Shown here one piece after another: positions 1 through 12,649 of a DNA stretch of 64,000 nucleotides (its first letter is position 1; every line of letters begins with the position of its first letter). The notes below the pieces were generated by a model. That model was not told the origin of the DNA and did not search any database. It saw only the letters and a program-made list of their open reading frames with translations. The position numbers and the translations under genes were made by a program. This DNA comes from Eucommia ulmoides (taxonomy: Eukaryota; Streptophyta; Magnoliopsida; Garryales; Eucommiaceae). The stretch is taken from positions 8,841,614 through 8,905,613 of the forward strand of contig CM028328.1 of NCBI GenBank assembly GCA_016647705.1. Reading direction: 5' to 3'.

Positions 1-77
1 TAAAAAAAAATAATTATGCTACTTTAATTTATTCAAGATAATAACAAAACATAGATTAGTGACATTAGATCGCGTAA

Positions 78-1013
78 AAGGTGGCACGATCACTGCTATT
101 CCGGTTTCTAAACCATGGTTTCCCGAGGGAATGTCAACTCCTCAATTTCCTCGACGGGTTACAAGCTGCAACCAGAATATTGGTGGAAGAAGGAAATAAT
201 GTCTCCTCTTTCTATGATCTAACCGCGGACGAAGCCATTTGGTCGTTGGAGGAATTGACGACTTTTGATTATCAGAGTTGGAATCATTCACCGAGTCACC
301 AGAGCTTGGGGGATTTTTCCAACACCACGGCGCCAAGGATTGACACTCCGGTACAAGATATGGAGTCTTTCCCCACCTTAAAGGAAATGTTCGCAACCAT
401 TATGGGGAAGACTCAAAGATTATTGAGAGAAACGCATGATCGACTCAACGAGCATGAAAATCGTCTTGATTATATTGAGACAACCTACGTCAACATTGAT
501 ACGACCGTAACGTCTTTGTAGACGCAAATCGGTTAGCTAATCTGCTTTATTGAGGCCGAGTCAGACACGGTGGCCCTGGGAGATACAAATTTCATATCAT
601 GTGATAACCACCATGAGGAACCGGAGACGAGTAGAAGGAGCTTGGGAGAGCTCAACTATGAAGATTCGAATGAGGAGAGAACCCAAATGTCGAATAGCGA
701 TGAAAATTCACATATTAATCATTGTGAATTTTCACCGTTTGAATTCCAGCTAGTGATGCTGCACTCGGTCCAAGACAATTACATGTACGAGGATCCAATG
801 TGGCTCACTTGTCCTTCGCCGTCATCAGCAACAACCTTTCATGCCCACCAAGTATATGAACCGATGAGGCATGTCGTTGAAAGATCGAGCCATCCAAAGC
901 ACCATCTCGCCAAGCTTGACGGCGTTGACAATCAAGTCCCGTACGTGGTGTTATTTGACACGTACTACGGGCGAAAGCTGCTCTTTAATGAGCACTTCGG
1001 TGTGTCAGGCTGA
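78..1013 (+). pseudogene. Decayed retroelement-like reading frame
   Basis: One reading frame runs from 78 to 1013, interrupted only by two close TAG codons (519-521 and 534-536). No ATG opens it. The N-terminal part (81-521, 146 residues) ends in a heptad-like stretch (LLRETHDRLNEHENRLDYIE) that could form a coiled coil, as in plant gag or post-pol proteins. The C-terminal part (570-1013) is acidic and polar and ends with YYGRKLLFNEHFG. It is followed by a short hairpin, CTTGGG-AGGCAA-CCCAAG, of a kind I associate with Athila/Tat-like Ty3/gypsy elements downstream of pol; that link is from memory. No protease, RT or integrase motif is visible. Retroelement origin is an inference from context; the exact domain is unknown. 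Confidence 0.4.
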
Positions 1014-1033
1014 CGACCATAAACCAAACGCTT

Positions 1034-1051
1034 CTTGGGAGGCAACCCAAG
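1034..1051. other. Short perfect hairpin after the decayed frame
   Basis: CTTGGG and CCCAAG flank AGGCAA, giving a 6-bp stem with a 6-nt loop about 20 bases after the stop codon at 1011-1013. Function unknown; it may be part of a retroelement untranslated region. Confidence 0.4.
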
Positions 1052-1099
1052 CCAAAAATAAGTTAAATTTGTCACAACCGACTTGATTCGAAAGCGAGA

Positions 1100-3408
1100 T
1101 TCTCTCGTCTCCCAAATACGTGTTTTAAACCCCCGTCTTCATTATAATGCTATATGCATCTATTGGGATCGCTGACGGGTCATTTTGGGCATTGCCTGTG
1201 TTAAGTCGGTGATGATGTGTCAGTATGTGTTTATGTTGTTAGTTATGTTTTATTATTTTTACGTGTGCATGTTTTTTTAGGTTAGTTATTGTTATGTGTT
1301 GAGTTTTGACTTCATCTGGGTCATTACCTGATGACGAGTCTGTTCTCTAATTGTTTATTGAGGTCGAGCGTAAAGCTTATACATGTGTGTCTTGTGTGCT
1401 TAACGTAAAAATTATTGTAGATCCTAAATGCACGTGCACCTAAACTCAATGTATAACTATCTACTTGATTTGAAGACGATTATACGTCACCTACTTTCAT
1501 GATAATAGGGATTCTAAAACTTGATTTGGGGAAATTCGAGGCAAAATCCTAGGCGAGGTAGTTCAGAAAATATGATTTAAGCAGTCATTTTGTCGCTTGA
1601 GCCTTTTAATCCTACCTTGATATATCATTTTCTCTCGTTACCCTGTTGAAGCCTAATAGTCGTTTCAATTATAAACACTTTACTAATACCATAGCCGATT
1701 GAACTTTTTCCAAACCTATATCGCTAAACCAAAAGCACAATGTGAGTGAATCAAGTTAGCATTTCGCTACTTGATGTGAGCAGTTAGGCTTAGGGCGAAC
1801 TTTTAATTGGTTAGGCATTCGAGTACTTACTTGTCGTTTTTCGTTCATATTTTACACACCCCTCAAATTATACAAATCAAATAAGTCTGAGGTATGTTGT
1901 TTGAAAACAAAAAACTATGTAAATATAGTTTTATTTCCGTTTCTTTTTTACAAGTGAGTACATCGGTCTTAATAAACTGTTCAGGGTTGTTTCAATTTTA
2001 TCTGTGGGGTTCAAGAGTGATTATGTGCCAAGCGATGGGCCTTGGGTAACGTTAAGTTAACGACGTTAACCCGCTTTCTATTCTAATTTACCCTTGGCCA
2101 TTTTCCTAAAATCGATTCAAGACCTATTGATCTTTTTGAACTTCCGAGCTTACATTAGTGGAGAATAGAACCCAAGTCAGGCGAATAGATTCCCCATACC
2201 ATAAAGGTTTTAGTCATGAACTATATTGATGTATAATCCCATCTAATCAACGGATAGTTATATATTTGAGTTTCAAAACACACACACTTTAGTAGGATCT
2301 AGAATGGCGCTAACTATCATCAAAATGTTGAAATTCTAGAACACCACATGGTGTGTTTTATGTTTGAACTCGATAGGATTGGGGGCCGATGAGGGAAACT
2401 CGTTTGGCCGGTAGATGATAATCAAAACTGACACATTTTTGTTTTTAGTGTTTTTCATTTTTAGTTTTTAGTTGTTAAAATTTCTTTTATTGCGTGGGTG
2501 TTTTGCTCGAGGACCAGCAAAATTCCAAGTTCGAGGGTATTTAATAGGTGTAATTCACTTATCTATTTCCAAACCGAACTTATTTGTTTTCGAGTATGTT
2601 TATTACGTTTTAGTACGTTTTAATATGTTTATATTCTTTTTGTATAAATCAGGTGTGTGGGGTAAAAAGGGATGAAAACGGATAAAAAACGATCATATCG
2701 GATCAAGAACAGTGAAAAAAGGGCAAAGAGGCCAAGATGCAGACTTGCAGCCCACCGCTGCGACAGTCAAGATACAAAGTCTCTGCAAACCCACCGCTGC
2801 GACATCCAGACCACCACCGTAGCGGTCAAGATGCAAAGAAGCGATAGCCGCGGTGATCATTCCAACCGACCTACCCACCGCCATGGTGGTCACTCTACAC
2901 CAAATTTAAAATATTTTTAGATTTTTTTGTTCCCTATTTCTTCTCATCTCCTTTCCATTTTTAGGAGACACTTCCATAGACCTTAGGAGGATAGTTGAGA
3001 GTGTTTTGGGAGAGCTCATTCAAATCCTAAGAAAAAGTGATCTTAGAACATTCTTAGCGACAAATCTTCGGACTACGACTAGTTTCTCTCATTTCTTTCC
3101 TTATCTCTTAACTTAGGATTATTGTTTGATCATGTTTAGCTCGTTTTACAATGTATAAACGGTTATAGCCACGAGCTAAACATGGATTGTCTTAGGGATT
3201 AATATATTTTATGAAAATGTTTCGTTAATGGTTGTTCATTATAATTTTGATTGTGTTTACCATTATTCTTTGATATTATGTTTGTTTAGATAATTAGAGA
3301 ATACGGGGTTTGACACTCGAGAGAAGTAACCCCGAATTCGGACTAGGATAAACACAACGCGACGATCCAATAACCCAGGAAGGAGTTGGAAAGTATGCAA
3401 TCAATGAC
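1100..3408. other. Non-coding retroelement-derived DNA
   Basis: No open frame with a recognisable product. The stretch has the look of retroelement untranslated or LTR sequence: a GC-richer block at 2720-2900 repeats a CCACCGCTGCGACA-like motif several times, and the text resumes on the far side of the nested LTR at 6121. No LTR pair could be delimited by eye. Confidence 0.35.
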
Positions 3409-3413
3409 GTTGG

Positions 3414-6120
3414 TGTCACACCCCACCCCAGACTCCGGTCACCCCGGGGCCGGTGTGACGTCGACATGACGTCACCTAATTGACTAAACAACCACAATAA
3501 TGATAATATACAAACAAATGATATGTACAACATATACATAATTCCAACTGATAGGGACACACTGTCCGAAATATAAGAATAACCAAAATTCGAATCCCAT
3601 GAATCTCACTTAGATTCGTCTCTGACACCTCACCTCAAAATTTCTCTCAAATGACTCTATCGCATGACCCGCATAACTCTATCTAACGCCAGTAGGGGAC
3701 CGACCGACTCCTAACTGTTTTATCTGCGAGTGTACTGCCTTCTTAGTAAAAACTATTTTGTAATAATAAATCATTCTACAACATCTAAATGGATCAAGCG
3801 TAAGTATGTAAACAACGCGTAACTAATAAAGTTCTCCATAATATAAGCAGTGGAGATAAACCCATAAGTATAAGTTTCATCCAAATCCATCTAATATAAA
3901 ATTATACCAATCACCAGAGTAAATAATAAATTACCCAATATAAGTAAAACACCACATCTCAAACACACACCTCAAACACACACACTGGCCAGCCCTAGTG
4001 ATCGTTTTAACCTCACGATCGGGAGTTTGCAACGATACCGTACCATCCGTAGGATATGCCTTCCTACGAACACCTATCACTCCGTCGAAGCGGATAATCA
4101 CTGCGCAGTATAAACATCTAACATCACTCCGCCGAAGCAAATAAACATCACTCCGCCAAAATGGATAACATCACTCTGCCGAAGTGAATAACATCACTCC
4201 GCCGAAGCGGATAACCTTACTCTACCGAAATAGATAAATACTATGGCATCGTCAAATCAAATACAGTATCATCGAATCACAACTCAATAAATATCGTCTA
4301 CTCAACCTTGTCAAATTACCACGTCTATCTCTTTTCCTCAAAACCAACTTTCAAATCCAAAAATCATATTTAACACTTTCTTTTAAAGAAAACGTCTGAT
4401 TTTATCAAAACCAGTTTTCACCCTTTATTTTTAGAAAATCAGGCATTTTTAGAAGAACAGATATTTTCTATTCTCTTTTAAAAAAACACCGACTGATTTT
4501 ACCAAATCCAACAAAAATTCATTTTCAACTTCATTTCGAAAACCACCGAAATCTTCCGAAAATCCAGTTTACCATCTTACCCAAATCCGGCTTGATCCAT
4601 ACCATTTATAAATTCATACAGTTTAGTAAATACATATCTCATCATATATATACATAGAAAAATAATTTGGCAAGAAGACAGTACACTCACCTCGCTATCC
4701 GCTCTCCAAAACCTTCACTGACCATACTATATTGGGACACTGGTGCCTGCGAACCTAATAGTAACAGAGCCTAAATTAATATCTTATCTAAAACATCATA
4801 ATCGTGTAATACAGACCATATATTTCGAATCGTTACTATTTTATGTACCACGTAATTAAAAGTGATTAATCGTTACGAAATTATTATGATTTTAGTTCTA
4901 GATAAAATTTAATTTCATGAGAATTATTCATCGATTGAAATTTCACCTGTTTCCAAATCGTTTGGCGAACACGTGATTGGTTTTAGATTTTCCTGGGGTG
5001 GTTTCTGCAAATTCTCCCCTTTTTTTTTTCCTTTTTTTTTCTTTCTCTTCTTTCTCTTTTTTTTTCCTTTTCCTTTCTTTCCCGTTTCCTGCGTCTGTTT
5101 CCCGTTACTGTTTGTTTTTCCCCCCGCAGCCGCCGGCCCCTTCTATTACTCCTTGCCACCATCCGCCGACCAACCCACAACCGACCACCCACCTACAATT
5201 GCAGCAGTACACCCACAGTACTCATACCAAGACAACCACACACCCACACACACATATCCAATTCCTCTCTCTCTAACTCTCCGGTGACAACTCCGGCGAT
5301 CTACACACGGATCACCCACATATACACCACTGTTCACGTACCCACAACCTAACACATACATACCCACACCCGGCAGAGGCACATATGCACTGCTCTCTCT
5401 CTCTCTCTAAACATACCGCCGGTGATCATCCGGCGATGCCCATACAGCCCCCGCTGCCCACACATCATGACCACCCACACACGCATCATCACCGTATGAA
5501 CAGCCACACACCGCCGGAATCAACGGATACCCACCACCTACTGTTACCGTTGGACGAAACCGAAACCCACCGTCGACGCTTTCTCTCTCTCACTAACTCC
5601 CATTCACCGCCGGCCACCCTACACTGGTCACAAACGCTCACCACTGACCGACCACACCCAGAGCACACACTCCACCGACCCAACAACTCAGCCTCCGTCT
5701 CTCTCTCTCTCTACCGTTTCTCTTTTTTTTCCCCTTTCTTAATTTCTCCCCGGCGATGAGTTGTAAGTATGTATATGTATGCATGATATTAGTGGTGTGA
5801 ACTTCAGCCCCTTAATGCCACGTCGATTGGATCTAGTTCCTTCTCCTTTCTTCTTTTTTTTCTTCTTTTTTCCTTCCCTGTTTTGATCCGGCAGTTTGTA
5901 TATATATATATATAATAATTTTTGTCCTAATTACCTTTTCCTCCCCTAACTTCCTTTAGGGTATTATTTAAGCCCTATTTAACCTTTAATATTCTTAAAA
6001 TTATCAATTTACCCCTAACTTTTTAATTTTTATTTTCATTAACAAAAAATTTACCCCAAATTTTCCAAGACTTTAAAATGCGACTATTAATTATGCACGT
6101 ACTATGATTTGGGCCTTACA
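3414..6120. mobile_element. Nested 2.7-kb solo LTR with GTTGG target duplication
   Basis: The element begins TGTCACACC and ends CCTTACA, so it has TG...CA termini. It is bounded on the left by GTTGG at 3409-3413 and on the right by GTTGG at 6121-6125, a clean 5-bp target duplication. No gag or pol domain lies inside, which fits a solo LTR (2707 bp) left by LTR-LTR recombination; a non-autonomous LARD-like element is the alternative. Inside are a degenerate tandem repeat near 4075-4220 built on CATCACTCCGCCGAAGC, and a pyrimidine-rich, C-rich block at 5010-5760. A diverged inverted relative lies at about 31.64-33.26 kb. Confidence 0.8.
4075..4225. repeat. Degenerate tandem repeat within the solo LTR
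   Basis: Five to six copies of a roughly 25-30-base unit containing CATCACTCCGCCGAAGC with variable spacers. The inverted relative of this LTR has a comparable repeat block (CCGGAGGGTGGTCCGG) near 32476-32615. Confidence 0.6.
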
Positions 6121-6620
6121 GTTGGGGCGAAACTCATGTGGCCTAGCGTCGTTAAGACGTTGAGAGGGACTTATTCGTTGATGCCAAGTCGCATATTCAC
6201 CCGTCTTACACTCGGGAGAGATGGCGAGTGAGTTTATGAATCGAGATTATCAGATAAGTCGAACGCCATTAATGTAAACTAAACGCTTTAAACATTTTTA
6301 TAAACAAAATTAGTCTCTAGGAAATCTACTTCCCTTAATTGTCTCATATTAATATTATTATAGTTAATTTAATTAGATAAATTAACTTAGTATTAGTATT
6401 AATTAATTAAACACATTTTTTACAGCTTGAATAAAATTAGGTTATGGTTTTTATTAATTATAAATTCTATTTTTTACCGCCTAGATAAAATTAGGTTATG
6501 ATAATCACGGTACTCAATAATAATCTCAACTAATCCCTACGGACACAATATCCTTACTCTCCCGATCTATACTAAAACTTGACTCGTACACTTACGGTGA
6601 AAGTGGGTTGCGTTAATTAC
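6121..6620. other. Continuation of the interrupted older repeat
   Basis: Sequence directly after the GTTGG duplication. If the nested LTR is removed, 3408 joins 6126 in a continuous unit (ATGACGTTGGGGCGAAAC). No coding potential seen. AT-rich from 6300. It ends at the truncated copia element. Confidence 0.4.
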
Positions 6621-6625
6621 GCCCC

Positions 6626-7370
6626 ACCAGCGATATAGAGTAGTATCCTGAAGAGGTAAATCATCGAGTGGGGTAAGTCTACATTCGACTCGAGATGAGT
6701 AGTGGTAGTGGTTGAGTCAGTGATCCCAACCTTGAAAATGAGATCCGAGACGTATTTGGTATGAGAGAGAAAATATTCGTCAGAACCAGATGAGACTTCA
6801 AGGCCAAGAAAATAGGTGAGCACGCCAAGATCTTTCATCTCGAATTGGCCACTAAGAATTTTTTTGAGTTCAGAGATGTCACGTAGATCATCTCCAGTAA
6901 TAACTATATCATCCACATACAGTAAAAGAAAGATAGTACCATTGGTAGTATGGATAATAAACAGAACCAAATCATGAGAACTAGGTGTGAACCCAAAACA
7001 ATGAATAGTAGTGCTGAATTTAGCAAACCAGGCACGTGGAGCTTGCTTCAAACCATATAGGGCACGACGAAGGCGACAAACTTTATTTCTAGGGGCAACC
7101 AGGCCGGGAGATGTATGCATATAGACTTACTTAAGAAGATCACCATTAAGAAATGCATTTTTGGCATCCGTTTGAAAGAAAGTCCATTTTCGAATGGTGG
7201 TGACAGCAAGAAGTGTACAGACAAATGTTAGCCTCGCCACTGAAGCAAATGTTTCTTCATAATCAATGCCATATTCCTAAGTGAATGCTTTAGCAACAAG
7301 TCAAGCTTTATATCGTTCAACAAATCCATCAGAGAGTGTGTTGATTTTAAATACCCATTTACACCCAATA
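6626..7370 (-). pseudogene. Copia reverse transcriptase, 3'-truncated
   Basis: The minus-strand frame encodes typical copia RT blocks: RRALYGLKQAPRAWF, then LLLYVDDIVITGDD with the catalytic YVDD, then the FEMKDLG and YFLGLEV blocks. The N-terminal RT part continues in a broken frame to about 7370. After the THLESNVD region the frame runs into unrelated sequence near 6626, so the RNase H domain is absent. Compared with element A this copy keeps the residues directly after YVDD. Confidence 0.85.
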
Positions 7371-7879
7371 TGAGTTTTTTTAGGGGGCAGATCAACAATA
7401 TCTCAGGTATGTGTTTTAACGAGGGCTTGAAGTTCTTCCTCTATTGTTTTCTGCCAAAGAAGATTAGTACAAGCCTCCGTATAGGATTGAGGCTCATGCA
7501 GATGAAGTATAGTGGAAAAACAATGAAAATCAATAAGGTAATGTGGACGATGAGTTACCTTGGTAGAGCGACGAGAGTGTTCTAGAGCGTGGGTCTCAAA
7601 GGCAGTTGGTACAGAATCATCGGCCACAGGAGAAGACTCAGGCATGGTCACTGGAGCTGGAGATGTAAAGATCAACTGGGGATTTTGTAGTGGGTTCAAT
7701 TAGGGGGTTTGGGGTGGACTCAGCATAAGGTGCAGGGCTGGGCGCAACAAGTGGTGCTAGAGTGGACTCAACAGTACCTGGAACTATATCATTTGGAAAT
7801 ATCTCAATGGATGGATCAGTAAAGAATATGGAGTTAGTGAGGGTTGACATCTCAAATGACTGTAAAGAAGAAAACATTT

Positions 7880-8650
7880 GATGTTCCCAAAAAATAACAT
7901 GTCGTTAGATACGAAGGGTTTTAGAAATGAGATCCCAGCACCGATACCCTTTATGTTCAATGCCATATCCAAGAAAACAATACAGACGAGCCCTTAGTTC
8001 CAGTTTGTTGTGTTCATGTGGTTTGAGAAGAACAAAACAGGCACAACCAAAGACTCTGAGTTCAGAGTAATTAGGAGTTTTACCAAAAAGGCGTTCAAAT
8101 AGAGATTGATTTTGGATTGTAGCGGAAGGGACACGGTTTATTGTGTAGACGGCTGTGAAGGCAGCCTCACCCGAAAAATGCTCAGGTGTCAAGAATATGT
8201 CTATGTTTGTGTTCGGCTCGTTCATTTTGTTGGGATGTATTAGGACACGAGCGATGGGGGAGCGTGTCATTTTTTAGAAACATGTTAAAAAAACACGATC
8301 CTTATATTCTATTGCATTGTCTGAGTTAAAAATTTTGATATTTCTAGAAAATTAGGTTTGAACCGTAGAAGAAAACTCAAAATATATTTAAAATAGTTGG
8401 GATCAATATTTCATAAAAAACAACCATGTATATCGAGAGTAGTTGTCCACAAATATAACAATGTAACAAAGGCCACCTATTGAGACATGAGGATAAGGCC
8501 CCCAAATATCAGAATGAATTAGATCAAAGGGTGCAAGAGAAATAGACTGACTCTCTTTGAAATGTAGGGTTGGTTGTTTGGCAAGTTGGCAATTGATACA
8601 TTTGAAGAACTCATGTTGAACTGAACCTAACTGACCACTAGAGATAGGCG
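7880..8650 (-). pseudogene. Copia integrase, internally deleted
   Basis: Minus-strand translation shows the copia integrase C-terminal hallmarks AAFTAVYTINRVPS, then LFGKTPNYSELRVFGC and LLKPHEHNKLE. Upstream, near 8270-8160, the text jumps directly from a core-like segment to the PEHFSGEAAFTAVY block; the QQNG-type segment kept in element A is missing. A frameshift or stop separates the upstream core (8280-8650). Non-functional. Confidence 0.8.
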
Positions 8651-8689
8651 ATTTGAGTCAGTTAGATGAAGTGTAGCCTAACCAAGCAT

Positions 8690-9150
8690 GTCACATTTGG
8701 GATAGTGATAGATCAATTAGTGGTTGTGGAGATAATGATGAGGATACTGGTGGTGGTGGTGAGGTTACACAGGTTGATGAAGGGACTTGGGGTTGTGGCG
8801 GCGATGGAGTTGGAGATGGAAGGTGCACACTGGTAAGTTCAAATAGGCATCCAACCTTACAACTAATCCTAAGAGTTTCTCCTGTCCGAGGATCCTGCAC
8901 ACGACAACTACTATTAGAAATATGACTTCAAATCCCAATTCACAAAGTTGCCCAACAGACAAGAGATTTAAGGTGAGTTTAGGAATCAAATACGTGTCAG
9001 GAACAGAAAGATGGGAAGTAGAAACCTGACCAGTATGAGTAACACGCATTTGAGAACTATCAGCGATATGAATACTAAGGATATTCATAGCGGAGAGTTT
9101 GGTTGAAAAAATACTGGAATCAAATGTCATATGATTGCAACAAGCAGAAT
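8690..9150 (-). pseudogene. Copia protease and GAG-pre-integrase remnant
   Basis: On the minus strand the sequence reads FDSACCNHMT near 9140, the form the copia protease start takes in this family, followed by PDTYLIPKLTLNLLSVGQL and the GAG-pre-integrase segment. Frames are interrupted. Confidence 0.75.
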
Positions 9151-9299
9151 CAAAGAATCAAGAGAAGTTACATGTAGTAAGTGAGAGAGTAGAGGAAAGA
9201 TTTGTATCATTACCAATGTTGGAGAAGATATGAAGGAGAAGTGAGGTCAAATCTGCAATAAACATGGTGACAGTAGTGGAGGTAGGATCCGAACCCTCT

Positions 9300-9745
9300 T
9301 TGGTATTGATAACGAACGAATAACTCACAGACATCATTTTTGAGCCTGGAAAAACTATTGTCAGGATGGATTCAAGATGCTGAAATTGGCTAGGAATCAA
9401 TATTGAATCTTCAAGGATCGGATGAAAAACGGGTGAACTGATGTAGGAACCACACGGATATAACAGAAAGTATATTTTGTGGACCATAAACCACAAAACA
9501 GAGGCTGAAAACAAAATCAAAACGTCGAAAAATCCCAGGAACCGGTCCAAGTTTACACAAAATCGGTCGAAAAAGGCCTGAACCGGTCCGAACAAAATTA
9601 CCTCAAAAAAAACCTGATGATGCCGCAGAGGCTTGCTGAGTGGCGCTGACATGGCGATCAGTGGATGATGTGGCAGTCAAATACGCTGACGTGGAAGGAG
9701 AAGAGAATTTGAAGACTGTCGGCACGTGGATCTAGATCGCAAGAA
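9300..9745. other. Non-coding junction between copia element B and the ankyrin pseudogene
   Basis: A minus-strand open stretch exists here (9652-9158) but resembles no family I know and runs into element B. The block could be remains of the element 5' leader, or host sequence. No LTR or primer-binding site was recognised. Confidence 0.3.
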
Positions 9746-9747
9746 TT

Positions 9748-11007
9748 TCAGGCCGCGCGTGTGGGCGCGTGCGGTGTCGTTTGAATCATCTCGTCATATT
9801 GCTGTAGGGCTCCGATACCCAATTTCTCTCGCTGGTATCGTACGCCATCCAGATCTTTGATAGAATTTGCCTTGCTTTGCCCGGCCGATAGAGACAAAAA
9901 GCTTGACGGCGGCACCTCGTTGGCTTCTTTCTCTGGATTGTCTTCTCCAATAATGTTGACGTAAAGAGGAGTTGGTCGTTCCGATGCAGTAGTCGTCATT
10001 TTCAGATCAATATTTCTTCGAACTCCTGATTCCATAAACATCACCCAGATTTCTAGCATTTCTAAATCTTTTGGGTAAATTTCCAATACGTCCGAAGCTA
10101 TTAAACCGTTCCCGTTGATGGCGTTTGCATTTGCTCTAATGCTTGTTACTGAAAGCAAGAACTTCGTTATCTGCAGCAATAGAAAACAATTTTTAGTATT
10201 AGAGGAATGATGTTCTTTTTTTTTGTCAATCAAGGTTGGACTCTATTGGAGAACATTTCTAAAATTAAATTTTAAATTTAATCCTGAATGCACCAGACCG
10301 ATGTGAGTGAGTGCGATTGCCGGGAAGATGATTAATTGAGGTGCACCTAATTGACTTGGACAACGCCTTACCGTATAAAAAAAAAAAAAAAATCCAATTT
10401 TCAGTCAATAATTTAAACAATTGCAGCACCATTCCCATGGCAAAAACTGTACTCTAGTTACTGACCTCTGTTTCTTTGAGTATAACCGCCGTATGCAAAA
10501 TTGTGTTGCCGCCGTCGTCTTTGGAGTTAACAAAATCGTCATCCTCTGCTACTAATCCCACCACCAATTTCAAGGCTTCCAACTGATTATACCTGACGCA
10601 CGTATGCAAGATGGTTTCTCCCCGATCCACCTACCTTCTCATGAAGCAATTGACGCTTGAATCAGACGCCGCAAGACCTCCACTCGCTCTTTCATGGCTG
10701 CCAAGCGGAGAGGCGTTCTTCCTTCTCGATCGCGAACCAAGCATAAATCTGGGCTCAGGCTCAGCAAATCCTCAGCGATTTGGACGTGGCCTTCGGCGGA
10801 AGCCATGTGCAGGGCTGAGCGTCCGCAGGAGCCCAATTCGAGCGTGAGCTTGGGCTTTAGATCGAGAAGCAGATTTGCAAAATCGGAGTGGCCGCGCATG
10901 GCGGCTTTGTGCAGAGGCGTTTCGTTGAAGCAGGTGAGTGAGTATCGATCCAAAATGAGCTCATCTTCCTGAATCAAAGACTTCAATGCTTCTGTATTCC
11001 CCCTCAA
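9748..11007 (-). pseudogene. Ankyrin-repeat protein, BDA1/ITN1-like, broken
   Basis: Minus-strand exon 1 (about 11007-10466) encodes YDCSLRGNTEALKSLI, then ankyrin repeats with ETPLHKAAMRGH, RSALHMASAEGH and RTPLRLAAM. A 1-base loss near 10640 breaks the frame, and a compensating extra base with a TAG follows. The frame then resumes as GETILHTCVRYNQLEALK and GGNTILHTAVILKETE and ends at a good GT donor (10465-10464). Exon 2 starts after CTGCAG at 10170 (ITKFLLSVTSI) and stops at 9748. The C-terminal membrane (PGG) domain normal in this family is missing, and no in-frame ATG precedes exon 1 (a TAA is upstream). In the family these are membrane ankyrin proteins linked to plant immunity and stress; this copy is a truncated pseudogene. 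Confidence 0.85.
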
Positions 11008-12640
11008 TGAACAATCATAAAAAAATGTTAAATGTATTTGAAGTTAATTAGAAGGAAAATCGACCCGCATGCGGTCGATTTTTTATTTTTATTTTTATTT
11101 CTGCTCCGAGCACCGTCAGTTACTGAGCAAGCTGGAAGCCAACCTGCTTATTAATTAATATATTAAACAATATATACATTAACAGTGATACAAAAAATAA
11201 TTAAAAAATTGGACAAAAAAAGTCATAAAGATCAAAGTTTGTTGTAATAATTTCTCAAAAACAATTCTCTCAAAAATATATTTCAGGAAATATAATCTCT
11301 CATTTAAAAATCTGAAATCTTCTTCATTTCTTGGTGATTTAAATTTGAAAAACGTGGGTCTATATATATAGTGCTTTCAAAGATAGCCTATAACGGTTAG
11401 TTTTTAAAAAATATTCCAAAAAATAGCACATATGTCTTATGAAAATATGATTTTTAACGGCTATATTTGACCATAATAATATGTTTAAAATATTTAATTT
11501 AGCTCCAAAAATAATTTGATCAAATGCCCAAAAATGATAGAAAGAAATTTTCCAGAAAATCACAAAAAACTAATAAATATATGAACTAAATAATTAGATC
11601 TTCAAAATATATAAGATATCTGTGAAAAAATATTTTCATCTAAATTAAAATGATTTTCTAACGTTCAAATGTTAAAAATATGGTTTCAAGATCTTTGAAA
11701 AACGTGTTGGTAAAATAAAAAATTTAGAACAAATCGATCAATTGAAATCTCGGTCAGTCGACTGTTTAGACTCAATGTTCAATTTTCTAGTCATTTCAAA
11801 ACAATTTAGTCGACCAGTCAAGCCACCGATTTACTCTTTGTATCTGCCATTTTGTCTGTAAGTCGACCGAAATGGCTAAAATTACAAACCTTTGATAACT
11901 TGAATCTGTTAGTCGACTGATTCTTCCATCCATTGACCGATTAGGTCTTTTTCTCAATTTTTATGATTTTTCAAAAATTTATCGATCGAGTACTTAGAAA
12001 ACTCTTTGTTAATATAAATTTATCACTTCTGACCATTTTCATAAATTCATATAAATATTTTCATGTGTCGTGTATAATCATAATCGGTTTGCATTAAGCG
12101 TTTAGAAATAATTAAAAAAAAAATTACCTGATGATATTTGAAAAATATATATATATATTTCCAAATATCTTCAATATCTTACATCGCAACCAGTCTAATC
12201 TTCAATCATACTTTGTCATCTCTTCTCATTCAAATATAGAAACTAAGTTCTAGAAATATTTCTCAACAAAATTATTAGTCATTTAAAATATCTAAAGTAA
12301 TTATTATTATTTGGTTGATGTCTGTAAAATAGTTCGTAGAGAGTAGTTTCTTAGAATTCAATGGTGTTTGGGTATTGCTCAAAAGGGTTGGTTGGATGAT
12401 GCATTAAAAATGGAAAACTTTTGATATTGGTAGTGTGGAGTCTTTCTCTTGCAATTACCAACACGACTACCGACAATATATTGTTTGTATAAAAAAGGTT
12501 TTAGTGACCGTTTTCATTAGATCACAGTTATTTTCTCTAAACTATTTAGTGGTGAATTTTATCTTTTAGACCAAAACAAAATTTATTTTTATTTCTATAA
12601 ACGATTTAGTGGTAGACAAAAGGAGAATAAAATGAATTTT
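11008..12640. other. AT-rich intergenic DNA
   Basis: No gene seen. Contains a near-perfect palindrome at 11056-11083 and, at 11730-11990, several GTCGAC-containing short repeats (AGTCGACTG, AGTCGACCG). Otherwise low-complexity AT-rich sequence. Confidence 0.5.
11056..11083. repeat. 28-bp near-perfect palindrome
   Basis: AAAATCGAC, a single C, CGCATGCG, then GTCGATTTT: the arms pair fully except for one extra C. It sits about 50 bases upstream of the broken ankyrin exon. Confidence 0.6.
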
Positions 12641-12649
12641 ACATCACTA

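Larger units (their letters stand above)
6626..9300 (-). mobile_element. Truncated Ty1/copia element B
   Basis: Read on the minus strand the order is protease/GAG-pre-integrase (about 9150-8690), integrase (8650-7880), linker (7880-7400) and reverse transcriptase (7370-6626), the canonical copia order. RNase H and the 3' LTR are missing: homology to element A (27517-31620) stops near 6626. The gag region is also missing to the right of about 9300. Many stop codons and small deletions make it inactive. Element A is its nearest relative here, with long stretches matching base for base. Confidence 0.85.

Noticed and set aside
4973..5759. Several open frames rich in Phe, Pro, His and Thr inside the solo LTR
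   Set aside because: They arise from a pyrimidine-rich tract and CCACAC/CTCTCT repeats, have no domain and overlap on both strands.
9158..9652. 164-residue minus-strand frame next to copia element B
   Set aside because: Crosses into the protease region of the element and shows no gag or known domain; most likely chance.
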